A DNA stretch of 64,000 nt from Actimicrobium sp034313845 (GCF_034313845.1 NZ_JAVIWN010000007.1), one strand, 5' to 3'; positions 16,627 through 25,771 are shown, counted from the stretch's first letter. Translations and numbers: made by a program. The notes: generated by a model from the letters alone, not told the origin.

Positions 16627-18486
16627 TTACCAAGCCTTCAATTGTTTCTCTAGCTTGTTTCTTGCATCAGCCAGTTCTTGCGGCAAATGATGATGAAGTT
16701 TTTCGAATAGCTCTGTATGTAATTTCAACTCATCCTTCCATGCAACTACGTCAATTGAAGTAATTTGTTCAAATTGCTTCGGCGAAAAATCAATACCATC
16801 CCAGTTCAAGTCCGCATAGCCCGGAGTGGTACCAAACAGGTGTTCCACACCGCCAGCTTTTTGTTCTATCCGATCCAGCATCCATTTCAAGACGCGCATG
16901 TTGTCTCCAAAACCTGGCCAGACAAACTTGCCTTCACCATCAGTACGGAACCAGTTGACGCAGAAAATACTTGGTAAGGTTGCATCAGTGGCGGCTAGTT
17001 TCTTACCCATATCTAGCCAATGCTGAAAATAATCACTCATGTTGTAACCAATAAACGGCAGCATGGCGAACGGATCGCGCCGAACCACGCCCATTTGGCC
17101 AGTCGCTGCGGCAGTGGTTTCTGATCCCATCGTCGCAGCCATGTAGACGCCTTCGATCCAGTCACGTGCTTCGGTCACGAGTGGGACTGTCGTTGAACGA
17201 CGGCCGCCGAAAATAAAAGCTGAAATGGGTACGCCAGCCGGATCATCCCAAGCCTCATCAATTACCGGATTCTGGATAGCCGCGACAGTAAATCGTGCAT
17301 TCGGGTGCGCTGCTTTACGGCCTGTTTCCTCGCCGACTTCGGGCGTCCAGTCTTTGCCTTGCCAGTCGATCAGATGTGCAGGTGCCTGTTTGGTCAGTCC
17401 TTCCCACCAGACATCTCCGTCATCGGTCAATGCAACGTTGGTAAAGATCGTATCGCTAACCATTGAAGCCATGCAATTGAAGTTGGTTTTCTCATTGGTG
17501 CCGGGAGCCACGCCAAAATAACCCGCTTCGGGGTTAATCGCATACAGTCGACCATCTTTACCGGGCTTAATCCATGCAATATCGTCACCGATCGTAGTAA
17601 CTTTCCAGCCCTCAAATCCAGCTGGCGGAATCAGCATTGCAAAGTTGGTTTTTCCACATGCAGACGGAAAAGCAGCAGCGACATAATGCTTCTTGCCTTC
17701 TGGTGATTCAACACCAAGGATCAACATGTGTTCTGCCAGCCATCCCTGGGAACGTCCCATGCTTGATGCGATACGCAATGCGAAACATTTTTTGCCCAAT
17801 AAGGCATTACCACCATAACCTGATCCGTATGACCAGATTTCCCGGGTTTCGGGAAAATGCACGATATATTTTGTCGGGTTGCATGGCCAAGCTACGCTCT
17901 TCTGGCCAGATTCCAGTGGTGCGCCCACGCTGTGTACGCAAGGAACAAATTCGCCATCTACCCCAAGAACGTCAAATACCGCTTTGCCCATGCGTGTCAT
18001 CACGCGCATGTTGGCGGCAACATAAGGAGAGTCGGATAATTCAACACCGATATGTGCAATCGGTGACCCCAGAGGACCCATCGAGAAAGGAATAACATAC
18101 AGAGTTCTTCCACGCATGCACCCGTCAAAGAGTCCATTGAGCGTAGTACGCATTTGAGCAGGGGGCTGCCAGTTATTGGTCGGTCCAGCCTCTGCTTCGC
18201 TGGCTGAGCAAATGAAAGTTCGGTCTTCAACGCGCGCCACATCACTCGGATCGGAACAGGCAAGATAGCTGTTTGGTCGTTTGTCCTGATTCAATTTTTT
18301 CATTGTCCCTGCAGCGACCATTTCGCTACAAAGCCGGTCATATTCTTCTTGTGAGCCGTCACACCAGACGATACGTGCCGGCCTGGTAAGTGACGCTACC
18401 TCGGCAACCCAATTGATCAATTCTTGCTGTTTGACGTAGGACGGGGCGTTAATGCAAGCGACGCCACCCATAATGGGCTGATTCAT
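16627..18486 (-). CDS. pckG: Phosphoenolpyruvate carboxykinase (GTP)
   Basis: This 619-residue cytoplasmic enzyme converts oxaloacetate and GTP to phosphoenolpyruvate, the entry to gluconeogenesis. The start is set at ATG 18486 (MNQPIMGGVACINAPSYVKQ), preceded by GGAGG; the frame is open 41 residues further but without homology. The kinase-1a P-loop reads FPSACGKTNFAML, the nucleotide-binding region includes IGDDIAWIKPGKDGRLYAIN, and FIFGGRRSTTVPLV and LPFIGYNMSDYFQHWL are GTP-type landmarks. It faces a terminator at its 3' end, is monocistronic, and has a 314-base divergent promoter region. Confidence 0.96.
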   Translation of the reverse strand: MNQPIMGGVACINAPSYVKQQELINWVAEVASLTRPARIVWCDGSQEEYDRLCSEMVAAGTMKKLNQDKRPNSYLACSDPSDVARVEDRTFICSASEAEAGPTNNWQPPAQMRTTLNGLFDGCMRGRTLYVIPFSMGPLGSPIAHIGVELSDSPYVAANMRVMTRMGKAVFDVLGVDGEFVPCVHSVGAPLESGQKSVAWPCNPTKYIVHFPETREIWSYGSGYGGNALLGKKCFALRIASSMGRSQGWLAEHMLILGVESPEGKKHYVAAAFPSACGKTNFAMLIPPAGFEGWKVTTIGDDIAWIKPGKDGRLYAINPEAGYFGVAPGTNEKTNFNCMASMVSDTIFTNVALTDDGDVWWEGLTKQAPAHLIDWQGKDWTPEVGEETGRKAAHPNARFTVAAIQNPVIDEAWDDPAGVPISAFIFGGRRSTTVPLVTEARDWIEGVYMAATMGSETTAAATGQMGVVRRDPFAMLPFIGYNMSDYFQHWLDMGKKLAATDATLPSIFCVNWFRTDGEGKFVWPGFGDNMRVLKWMLDRIEQKAGGVEHLFGTTPGYADLNWDGIDFSPKQFEQITSIDVVAWKDELKLHTELFEKLHHHLPQELADARNKLEKQLKAW

Positions 18487-18800
18487 GAAGTAAAACCTCC
18501 AATACCAATAAAGAAATCTGTCACGGGTTCGATCAATATAATAATGATCTCGCCGTAAAATCAGGGCTAAGTCGCCATAATCTGGCGGAGCTGTGCTGAA
18601 CCGTACCACTCTGTGTTGGAATGATGCTTAAGGAAATTGCAACAAAAATGGCATTAAATTGTACACCTGAGATTTGTTACGGTTAGTGATTCGCGACAAA
18701 AAGGGAGTAATAACAGAATAAATTTTGTAGTAATAAATTTTAAGTTTTACTTTTATCGTTATTCCATTACGGATTTGCTTAACCGATTTTTCTCCACACC
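18487..18800. other. Divergent intergenic region between pckG and the hydroxyacid dehydrogenase gene
   Basis: These 314 bases hold no gene. The half next to the dehydrogenase gene is very AT-rich and contains a short imperfect direct repeat (TAAATTTTGTAG / TAATAAATTTTAAG around 18719-18742). The GGAGG of pckG is at 18497-18501 on the minus strand. No clear operator was seen. Confidence 0.6.
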
Positions 18801-19796
18801 ATGAAAATTGCCATTCTTGATGATTATCAGGACCGAGTTCGTCATCTAGACTGTTATAAATTGCTTGCTGGCCACGACGTTAAAATATTTAATCATTCGG
18901 CGCGCGGACTCGGGCAACTGGCAATCCGTCTTGCGAGTTTTGATGCGCTGATTTTGATAGACGCGCGAACCAGTTTGTCTGCAGCGTTGCTCAACAAATT
19001 GCCTCGCCTTAAATTAATCGTGCAAACCGGTAGGGTAAATGGTCTCATCGATCTTGCTGCTGCGACGGCTAACGGAATAACGGTTGTCGAAGGAACTAGT
19101 GATCCAACGGCACCTGCTGAACTGACTTGGGCATTAATCATGGCATCAATGCGTAGGATTCCTGACTACACATCAAATTTACGGGATGGTCTTTGGCAAA
19201 CCGTATCGACTTCGCCAGATAAAAATTTGCTAGGTCGCGTATTAAAGGGACAAACGCTGGGAATTTGGGGTTACGGAAAAGTTGGTCGCCTAGTGGCCAC
19301 TTTTGGCAAGGCATTCGGTATGTCAGTTCTTGTATGGGGGAGCACTGAAAGCCGCATCTTGGCAAAAAATGCGGGTTTTGAGACAGCAGTATCAAAAGAA
19401 GAATTTTTTTCTCGCGCCGACGTGCTTTCCTTGCACTTAATTTTGAGCGAAACCACGCGTGGATGCGTTACTTTTGCTGATCTTGCGGCAATGAAGCGTT
19501 CGGCATTGCTAGTCAACACAAGTCGTGCGGAATTGCTTGCAGAAGATGCTCTTCAGCAAGCATTAATAGCGGGCTGTCCTGGTTATCTTGTGCTGGATGT
19601 TTTCGATACTGAGCCCCTGCCCGCAACATCGCCGCTGCTGCAGTTTTCCAATGTACTGGCTTCACCTCACTTGGGTCATGTCGAGGAGGGTAGCTATGAA
19701 CTGATTTTTTTTGCGGCTTTTCAGAGTGTTATAGATTTTTCTACTGGCTTGGCGCACAACGTATCAACGTCGGGAGCTTTACCGTCAATCAGATAA
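18801..19796 (+). CDS. D-2-hydroxyacid dehydrogenase family protein (NAD-dependent)
   Basis: This 331-residue oxidoreductase has the D-isomer 2-hydroxyacid dehydrogenase fold. The nucleotide-binding loop is LGIWGYGKVGRLVA. The catalytic arginine is in NTSRAELLAEDAL, the glutamate in DVFDTEPLP and the histidine in ASPHLGHVEEGSYE, so the active site looks complete. It belongs with phosphoglycerate dehydrogenase-like proteins but is shorter than SerA and lacks an ACT domain. The ribosome-binding site is weak. The 3' end overlaps the convergent gene at 19785 by 12 bases. The substrate is not predictable. Confidence 0.88.
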   Translation: MKIAILDDYQDRVRHLDCYKLLAGHDVKIFNHSARGLGQLAIRLASFDALILIDARTSLSAALLNKLPRLKLIVQTGRVNGLIDLAAATANGITVVEGTSDPTAPAELTWALIMASMRRIPDYTSNLRDGLWQTVSTSPDKNLLGRVLKGQTLGIWGYGKVGRLVATFGKAFGMSVLVWGSTESRILAKNAGFETAVSKEEFFSRADVLSLHLILSETTRGCVTFADLAAMKRSALLVNTSRAELLAEDALQQALIAGCPGYLVLDVFDTEPLPATSPLLQFSNVLASPHLGHVEEGSYELIFFAAFQSVIDFSTGLAHNVSTSGALPSIR

Positions 19797-20546
19797 CGTG
19801 TCGTTGGATGTTTTGCAGTATCGCCCCATAGCCGGACCATCAACCAGGCTTCCACCATGGTTCCATAACCTCGCCCATCCAGGTGGCCATGCTATTGGGG
19901 GGCCAGCGTATTGTTGGACTCCGCTACGTACAGGGATAACTGGTACACCGCGGGCTGCCGGGTCTTCACGATGATTCCAGCTCAGACTAAACGTGTAATC
20001 TGGTAGCAGCAAATCACAAGTGCGTGCGAACCAGTCCGTGTGATCTTCGTCTCTGCCAAGTGCCTGCGCCAATCCTTGCGGGTCAAAGCGCGCCAAAGCG
20101 TCAACAAGTTCAACAGTGCTCGCACCTGGCGCATCTCCCCAGCCCATTACCGGGTTGAAGTTATAGTCAGCCCCAGACCCGTACCAGCCCTCTCGTCGAG
20201 ACCGGTGCATCCAGTTTCGCGGCCCACAAAATAGTTGCCAGCGCCAGTGCATTCCCGATGGGTTTGGCCAATTATATAAATACAAACGTTGATATCCCGC
20301 CTGATGCAACTCCCGCATCATTGCCATGAGCCGCGCCTGCGGCATTCGGTCCGGTGGAGCGCGCCGAAACAAAATAGGTTCGCCATCGGCATGCTGGATC
20401 TCGTCGGAGGAAAGATTCAGATCCAGAGTTCTGGATTCGCTACCGAATCGGGCGGCGATCCATCCTGTGAGCAAGTTGACCATGACGATGACACCGTAGC
20501 CGCGATGACGGTGAAAAATAACAGTACCAGGGGCAACAGGTTTCAT
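19785..20546 (-). CDS. Conserved-looking hypothetical protein with CarD/Tudor-like N-terminus
   Basis: This 253-residue protein is not recognised. The N-terminus, GTVIFHRHRGYGVIVMVN followed by RFGSESRTLDLN, resembles the small beta-barrel with a GxVxHxxxGxGxV pattern found in CarD and at the UvrD C-terminus. The remainder is rich in Trp and Tyr (YLYNWPNPSGMHWRWQLFCG, RSRREGWYGSGADYNFNPV), with no signal peptide. It overlaps the 3' end of the convergent hydroxyacid dehydrogenase by 12 bases. A cytoplasmic role with nucleic acid or RNA polymerase is possible but is only a guess from the barrel-like pattern. Confidence 0.7.
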   Translation of the reverse strand: MKPVAPGTVIFHRHRGYGVIVMVNLLTGWIAARFGSESRTLDLNLSSDEIQHADGEPILFRRAPPDRMPQARLMAMMRELHQAGYQRLYLYNWPNPSGMHWRWQLFCGPRNWMHRSRREGWYGSGADYNFNPVMGWGDAPGASTVELVDALARFDPQGLAQALGRDEDHTDWFARTCDLLLPDYTFSLSWNHREDPAARGVPVIPVRSGVQQYAGPPIAWPPGWARLWNHGGSLVDGPAMGRYCKTSNDTLSD

Positions 20547-20886
20547 GATCGGTTTGCTCGGATTAAATGAATTCAGGGATTAGTTTAGCGGTAAATGTCG
20601 AGCTGGATTATTTGTCTTCCTGACAATTCGGGCGCACCAGGGCGATGCGCAAAAATCGAAATGGAGACACATTAGGGCGTTTCTGACCCGTCGAAACAAG
20701 TGGGGATCACGGAACGCCGAAAACTGCACCTGCAGACCTGGCCTGTAATTTGCTATAAGAACTTTCCTCGCTCGATATATTGCTGCGAGTTCAATTGATG
20801 TTATTGCCCACCCGGCCTTATAGCAACAGTTGCCGACCCCTCGGACTACTATGCCGGCGATCTGCCGGATTCAGGAGAATGTTGTG
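20547..20886. other. Divergent intergenic region, no gene seen
   Basis: These 340 bases between the unknown protein and the first winged-helix gene contain no supported gene. An AGGAG ribosome-binding site at 20872-20876 serves the ATG at 20887. The middle contains CTGCACCTGCAG, a partly palindromic stretch, at about 20727. No clear promoter or operator could be assigned. Confidence 0.5.
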
Positions 20887-21408
20887 ATGACAGAAAATTT
20901 CATTTTAGGTGACGGTGCCCTACACCAGCGTTTGTGTGCAATTACAGAAATTCTCGGAAAATTTGTTGCCTGCGCGCCGCGTCAACTCAGCATTTGGAAT
21001 CTCGTCGAAAGCACTGGGCGGAGTGAGTGCGATCTTGAAAACTTGTGCGCTGGGTTAGCGCGTGCAGCATTACTCAAATCAAACTTGCAGTTGCCGGGCA
21101 GTTGGTCGCTGGCTTGTGCACCGGACAAGGTTACTCTGGAGGATGTGTTTCGTTGCGTGATGGCGGAACAACCTGCGCCAGGACATTCTTCTGGTTCGGC
21201 CTTCGTTCCCATTCCTGGCTATCAGCCACAGCGTTTGCAACATGACGCCGATCTGCTCGTGATGCAAGCCGCGATGGCGATCAACCAAAGTGTGTTCAAG
21301 CACTTGCGTCAATTTTCCCTTGATCGTCTCAAAGTGAGTTCAGCTGCCGCCTACCCGGTGCCGAGATCATCGCGTCATGTGCCGCGCCGTTCGGCGACCG
21401 TCGCCTGA
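20887..21408 (+). CDS. Winged-helix Rrf2-like protein, paralogue A
   Basis: This 173-residue protein is a putative DNA-binding regulator. The start is ATG 20887 after AGGAG; the upstream extension is not shared with its paralogue. The first 95 residues fit an Rrf2-like winged helix: LHQRLCAITEILGKF, a recognition region WNLVESTGRSECDLENLC, then WSLACAPDKVTLEDVFRCVM, which mirrors the LA-P--ITL-DV pattern of Rrf2 proteins. No cluster-binding cysteines of the IscR or NsrR type are arranged as expected. The C-terminus has DLLVMQAAMAINQSVFKHLR, almost identical to the paralogue at 21573. The two genes are 164 bases apart on the same strand. Confidence 0.75.
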   Translation: MTENFILGDGALHQRLCAITEILGKFVACAPRQLSIWNLVESTGRSECDLENLCAGLARAALLKSNLQLPGSWSLACAPDKVTLEDVFRCVMAEQPAPGHSSGSAFVPIPGYQPQRLQHDADLLVMQAAMAINQSVFKHLRQFSLDRLKVSSAAAYPVPRSSRHVPRRSATVA

Positions 21409-21572
21409 GCCTTGGTCTGTTGATCTATGCTTGAACCGCATAAAGTGATGCTTACAAGGCATTGGCTTTGCGTCCTCGTCTTCGCCTACGATTCGTTCTT
21501 CTCAGGGTAACCACTTCTGTCATCATCAGAGGGCTACTCCTACTTTTCCCTTTGCGTAATGTTGGAGATGTA

Positions 21573-22097
21573 ATGACAGCGGGTAACGATTTCATTCTTG
21601 GCAACGGGGATCTGCACAAGCGATGTTGCGTCATTACCGAGTTGCTGGGGAAGTTTGTCTCAGTTGCTCCATTGACGTTGACACTGGCTCAAATAAAGCG
21701 AGATACAGGACTTAATAGTCGTGAAATAAATAAATATTGCAGCGATTTACTCCTGAGTAATCTGATCATTGAAACATCATATGGCTGCTGGAAGCTGGCC
21801 GGAGCAGCGGCCGACCTGACCCTGGAAGACGTTTATCGTTGTGCCATGGCAAAAACCGAATCGGACACAATTCCTTTTGCAAGACAGAGTGATCACCATC
21901 TTAGCCACGCTGCTGATTTACTGTTGATGCAGGCTGCACTGGCGATCAATCAAAGCGTACACAAACATTTGCGACAATTTTCACTGGATCGTCTCAAACC
22001 CGCTACGTGCGTGCCTTTTCCCGTTAGCCTACGTCGGTTGTCCGGACTGAATTACAATGAGTCTTTCGACCTGGCACCCGCCGGGCACTCTGCCTGA
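21573..22097 (+). CDS. Winged-helix Rrf2-like protein, paralogue B
   Basis: This 174-residue protein starts at ATG 21573 after TTGGAGATGTA. It aligns along its length with the gene at 20887: FILGNGDLHKRCCVITELLG at the N-terminus, LTLEDVYRCAMAKTE in the wing-to-linker region, and DLLLMQAALAINQSVHKHLR plus QFSLDRLK at the C-terminus. The tail helix is more conserved between the copies than the DNA-binding half, suggesting a shared partner or dimer interface with different DNA sites (inference). The asparaginase-like gene follows only five bases after the stop codon, so B and that gene are probably co-transcribed. Confidence 0.75.
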   Translation: MTAGNDFILGNGDLHKRCCVITELLGKFVSVAPLTLTLAQIKRDTGLNSREINKYCSDLLLSNLIIETSYGCWKLAGAAADLTLEDVYRCAMAKTESDTIPFARQSDHHLSHAADLLLMQAALAINQSVHKHLRQFSLDRLKPATCVPFPVSLRRLSGLNYNESFDLAPAGHSA

Positions 22098-22102
22098 TTC
22101 CC

Positions 22103-22588
22103 ATGACACTTCGCGTAATTGCCACCGGCGGTACCTTCGACAAGCATTACGATGAAATTGCCGGCAAGTTGATTTTTGGTGCCGGCCATCTGGCTGCCGC
22201 GATTGCGCGTGCGCGCATTACCTTGCCTGTAATTCTCGAAGAACTACCTTTCCTTGATTCGCTGGAGATGCAAGATGCAGATCGTCAGCATATCCTTGCC
22301 AGTTGCCTTGCGTCTGCTCAGTCAGCCATCGTGATCATTCATGGTACTGACACGATGTCCGAAACAGCGACCGTTCTGGGTGCTGCCGGTTTGTCTCAGA
22401 CCATTGTGTTAACGGGAGCGATGATTCCTTATGAAATCGCGAATTCAGACGCGTTGTTCAATTTTGGTTTTGCCTGCGGAGTGGCCCAAGTCTTGCCATC
22501 AGGTGTCTATGTAGCGATGAACGGACAGTTTTTTAATTGGGATAAGGTGAAAAAAAATCGCTCTGCTGGTGTCTTTGAGCCTGCTTAG
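22103..22588 (+). CDS. Asparaginase-like single-domain protein
   Basis: This 161-residue protein corresponds to the N-terminal catalytic domain of type I/II asparaginases, which are usually about 330 residues. The two active-site motifs are present: ATGGTFDKHYD (catalytic threonine) near residues 7-17 and VIIHGTDTMSETA (second Thr-Asp pair) near 75-87. LTGAMIPYEIANSDALFNFG follows. The second domain is absent and the frame ends normally, with no homologous frame downstream. It may be a stand-alone amidohydrolase or act as a multimer. It is tightly linked to winged-helix paralogue B. Confidence 0.85.
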   Translation: MTLRVIATGGTFDKHYDEIAGKLIFGAGHLAAAIARARITLPVILEELPFLDSLEMQDADRQHILASCLASAQSAIVIIHGTDTMSETATVLGAAGLSQTIVLTGAMIPYEIANSDALFNFGFACGVAQVLPSGVYVAMNGQFFNWDKVKKNRSAGVFEPA

Positions 22589-22700
22589 AATGGCGGGGTT
22601 TATAAATCTTTGTTGATTGAAATTGCGTAGTCCTATTTAACCAAGATTTAAAATACGCATGCCAGCGTGCATCGCTAGCGGCCTATCCAGGAGACATTCC

Positions 22701-23654
22701 ATGACCCAATCTCGACGCATTGCCGCCTGCGCCAGTGCGCTCTCTCTATTATTTTTCTTGACGGCATGCGGTGGTGGCAATAATGCATCGGCACCAGCGC
22801 CAGCCGGAGACACGACAACACAACTACTCGCCGAGCCTGGGACCCCGACTCTCACCAACGATACTGCCACCGATGGATACAATCGCCTCAATTTTCGCAG
22901 GCAACAAATGGGACTCGGAGTACTTACTAGAAATGCCAACGTTGATCTCGCGGCACGTGGACATTCCAATTACCAAAAAGTAAATGACAAGATTACCCAC
23001 GTTCAGGTTGCCGGCAAACCTGGTTTTACAGGAGTAGGTGTGGCAGAGAGGCTGACCGCTGCAAATTACGTCTTTACGTCAACGCGCGGGTACGCATTTG
23101 GTGAAGTCATTGCAGCGAGCGCCAATCTTGCGGGTGCTACCAATGTAGAAGATTTGATTACCGCCATTTATCACCGCTTTGTCATTTTTGAACCAAAGTT
23201 TCTGGAGGCAGGAGCGGGATCGGATGGTTTCAGTGCTACCGGATACAACTTTCTAACCGTCAACTTCACTGCGAACGGACTAGGACCCGGCTTAGGTAAA
23301 GGCAAATTTGCGGTATATCCGTCAGCCAATCAGACTGGAGTAACGACCGTCTTTTATAGTGATCAGGAATTACCTGATCCTGTGCCGAACCAGAATGCAG
23401 TTGGCTATCCGGTGAGTGTTCATGCAGATATCGATGCGGTCGTTACCGTACAGACATTTACGATCAGCCCACGTGGCGGACAAGCACTCGCCACGCGCCT
23501 GCTGATCAATTCGACCGACCCTGAAACCCCGTCTTCTGCAGCAGCCATTATTCCTTCGGCAGAGCTGAGTGCCGCAACGACCTATGACGTGAAATTTGTA
23601 GGCACCGTGTCCGGTCTGGCTGCCGACCGAATCTGGTCATTTACGACAAGGTAA
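22701..23654 (+). CDS. CAP (SCP/PR-1) domain lipoprotein with C-terminal Ig-like domain
   Basis: This 317-residue exported lipoprotein starts at ATG 22701 after CCAGGAGA. The signal peptide MTQSRRIAACASALSLLFFL ends in the lipobox LTAC, giving lipidation at Cys 23 and a Gly-rich, Pro-Ala linker. The CAP domain spans about residues 60-230 (YNRLNFRRQQMGLG, ARGHSNYQKVND, GVAERLTA, FGEVIAA, IYHRFVIFEP). The C-terminal 80 residues (FTISPRGGQALATRLLIN to ATTYDVKFVGTVSG) resemble a bacterial Ig-like fold. Expected location is the periplasm or outer membrane. CAP proteins of bacteria have no agreed function. Confidence 0.85.
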   Translation: MTQSRRIAACASALSLLFFLTACGGGNNASAPAPAGDTTTQLLAEPGTPTLTNDTATDGYNRLNFRRQQMGLGVLTRNANVDLAARGHSNYQKVNDKITHVQVAGKPGFTGVGVAERLTAANYVFTSTRGYAFGEVIAASANLAGATNVEDLITAIYHRFVIFEPKFLEAGAGSDGFSATGYNFLTVNFTANGLGPGLGKGKFAVYPSANQTGVTTVFYSDQELPDPVPNQNAVGYPVSVHADIDAVVTVQTFTISPRGGQALATRLLINSTDPETPSSAAAIIPSAELSAATTYDVKFVGTVSGLAADRIWSFTTR

Positions 23655-23763
23655 TATTTTCTCTAGGTAACTCTCTGTAAATAGGCAATACTGTTGGTTA
23701 GTATTTAGGTTGTACTAATGACGACAATATTGGCGGCCAAAGAGCTACCTTGAGGAGATCGTG

Positions 23764-24273
23764 ATGTCATCGCTTGAACAAAGCACTTTCCAGCTTGCGC
23801 TCATTCACTTTTGCGAACAACGCGCCCAAATAGAATTACTTAGCCGACGCATCGGTGAAAACGTACAAAAACTGGTGCTGTTACAAGAGCAAGTTATCCA
23901 GGTAACGACACATACCAGACGATCACCAGGTAATGTTTTTGAATTAAGCGTAGTGCGGTTGCGCGCTGACATGGCCTTGCTGGTTGCCGATACCCGGCGT
24001 TTGGCAAAGTTGGCAGGTGAGTTGCACATCGAATTCATTGAAGTTGCTGCTCGATACTTGACTGAGAGCAGATTGCGCATGACACGGCTAATAAATGTTC
24101 GTGACGAGCATGGCAAATATTGCGATGAAGAATTAACAACGCGGATAGACTCCGCGTTGCTCAAGTGCCGCCGAGAAATCGATCAGATTATGGGACTAAT
24201 CGAGCGCACCGGCTCCTCGGTGGCCTTGTTGACAGTGTCAACCGCCCAGTTTTCCTCACTGGCACTTGCTTGA
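23764..24273 (+). CDS. Hypothetical helical protein
   Basis: This 169-residue protein is not recognised. It follows GAGGAGATC, with GTG at 23761 and ATG at 23764 both possible starts; ATG has the better spacing. The sequence is almost entirely helical and probably coiled coil (QRAQIELLSRRIGENVQKLV, LRADMALLVADTRRLAKLAG, DSALLKCRREIDQIMGLIER). It has no signal peptide or membrane segment. It converges with mnmE, 17 bases apart. A structural or partner-binding role is likely, but no family can be named. Confidence 0.7.
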   Translation: MSSLEQSTFQLALIHFCEQRAQIELLSRRIGENVQKLVLLQEQVIQVTTHTRRSPGNVFELSVVRLRADMALLVADTRRLAKLAGELHIEFIEVAARYLTESRLRMTRLINVRDEHGKYCDEELTTRIDSALLKCRREIDQIMGLIERTGSSVALLTVSTAQFSSLALA

Positions 24274-24290
24274 AGTGTTGAAAGCACACC

Positions 24291-25679
24291 TTATTTCCCG
24301 ATACAAAAACGACTGAAAATGACACCTAATAAGTCGTCCGACGTAAAAGCGCCAGTGATGCTGCTCAGTTGGTCTTGTGCCAGGCGCAATTCTTCGGCGA
24401 ACAGATCCAGTGCATGGTCGCTCAATGCGGCGTGGTCAGCAGCAAATTGCAGATGGGTTTGTGCAGCGGCGAGCGCTACAAGATGACGTTCTCGCGCAAG
24501 GAACAGCGATTCGCCAGTTTGCTGCCAGCCAGCCAGCCGTAATAATTCTTCACGTAGCAAATTCATGCCGAGCTGGTCGGTAGCGGACAGATAGACATGC
24601 GTTGCATCGGCGAGGCGATCAACGGCAGGCTTGTGTCCTGACAAATCAATCTTGTTCCATACGCGCATTACCGGAATATTTTCTGGAAATCGCATCGTGA
24701 TGTGTTCATCGGCCAGCGTCGGTCCGCGGCAAGCGTCCAGCAAGTGAATAATGACATCAGCATTCGCGACGGCAGCCCAGGTACGTTCGATACCGATACG
24801 CTCCACTTCATCCGTTGCATCAGAGGCGTCACGAATGCCGGCAGTATCAATGATGTTGAGCGGGATTCCCTCAATCTGGATCGTCTCGGTGACTTTGTCG
24901 CGGGTGGTACCGGCGATTGGTGTAACGATGGCCACATCGGCACCGGCCAGCGCATTGAGCAGTGATGACTTGCCAACATTGGGTTGACCAGCTAAAACGA
25001 TATTGAGACCATCACGCAGCAATGCGCCCTGAGCGGCTTGACGAAATACTTGATGCAATGTTTCTCGTATGGCCGTCAGCTTGCCTCGCGCATCCGATTT
25101 TTCCAGAAAATCTATTTCTTCTTCCGGAAAATCGAGTGTTGCCTCAACCAGCATGCGCAAAGTGGTTACTTGCTCGACGAGTGCCCCGATGATTCCGGAA
25201 AAAACACCAGACAACGATTGCGAGGCCGAGCGTGCCGCAGCTTCGGTCGAGGCATCGATCAGGTCGGCGACTGCCTCGGCCTGGGCCAGATCAAGTTTGT
25301 TGTTGAGGAATGCGCGTTGGGTAAATTCGCCTGGTTGCGCGAGACGCAAATCAATAGCACTGCCAGCTTGCAGGCAGCGCGCCAGCAACAGTTGCATGAC
25401 CACCGGTCCACCGTGCCCCTGCAATTCAAGGACGTCTTCGCCCGTGTAGGAGTGAGGCGCTTTGAAATACAGCGCTAAACCTTGATCGATCGTGTTGCCA
25501 TCAGCGTCAACGAAACGGGTATAGGTCGCATGGCGCGGTTGCAATGTCGACCCAGGAACCAGTCTGCAAATATCGGCGGCAATATTGCCAAGATTCTTGC
25601 CGGATAAACGGATGACACCGATGCCACCGCGCCCAGGCGCAGTGGCAATGGCAACAATGGGAGAGGAATCTAATTTCAT
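24291..25679 (-). CDS. mnmE: tRNA uridine-5-carboxymethylaminomethyl(34) synthesis GTPase MnmE
   Basis: This 462-residue GTPase works with MnmG to modify wobble uridine 34 in tRNA. The N-terminal folate-binding domain begins MKLDSSPIVAIATAPGRGGI and contains GEDVLELQGHGGP. The G domain shows GQPNVGKSSLLNAL, the K-loop PIAGTTRDKV, IIDTAGIRD and VWNKIDLS. The C-terminus ends FSRFCIGK, with the cysteine needed for the modification reaction. The length is standard. It is the last gene of the rpmH-rnpA-yidD-yidC-mnmE series, but a terminator between yidC and mnmE suggests that it is at least partly transcribed on its own. Confidence 0.97.
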   Translation of the reverse strand: MKLDSSPIVAIATAPGRGGIGVIRLSGKNLGNIAADICRLVPGSTLQPRHATYTRFVDADGNTIDQGLALYFKAPHSYTGEDVLELQGHGGPVVMQLLLARCLQAGSAIDLRLAQPGEFTQRAFLNNKLDLAQAEAVADLIDASTEAAARSASQSLSGVFSGIIGALVEQVTTLRMLVEATLDFPEEEIDFLEKSDARGKLTAIRETLHQVFRQAAQGALLRDGLNIVLAGQPNVGKSSLLNALAGADVAIVTPIAGTTRDKVTETIQIEGIPLNIIDTAGIRDASDATDEVERIGIERTWAAVANADVIIHLLDACRGPTLADEHITMRFPENIPVMRVWNKIDLSGHKPAVDRLADATHVYLSATDQLGMNLLREELLRLAGWQQTGESLFLARERHLVALAAAQTHLQFAADHAALSDHALDLFAEELRLAQDQLSSITGAFTSDDLLGVIFSRFCIGK

Positions 25680-25718
25680 GGATGGATTTTAACTTCTTGC
25701 CAGGGAGGGACAACGAAT

Positions 25719-25746
25719 AAAAAAGCCCGCGAAAAAATCACGGGCT
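25719..25746 (-). terminator. Intrinsic terminator downstream of yidC
   Basis: On the minus strand AGCCCG (25741-25746) pairs with CGGGCT (25724-25729) across an 11-base loop and is followed by TTTTTTATT. It lies between the yidC stop at 25772 and the mnmE start at 25679. Confidence 0.85.
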
Positions 25747-25771
25747 GTTTTGAGTAACGAGGGTGTCTTGC

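Noticed and set aside
20887..22097. Toxin-antitoxin pair
   Set aside because: The two adjacent genes are full-length paralogues of similar size with winged-helix features, not a toxin with an antitoxin.
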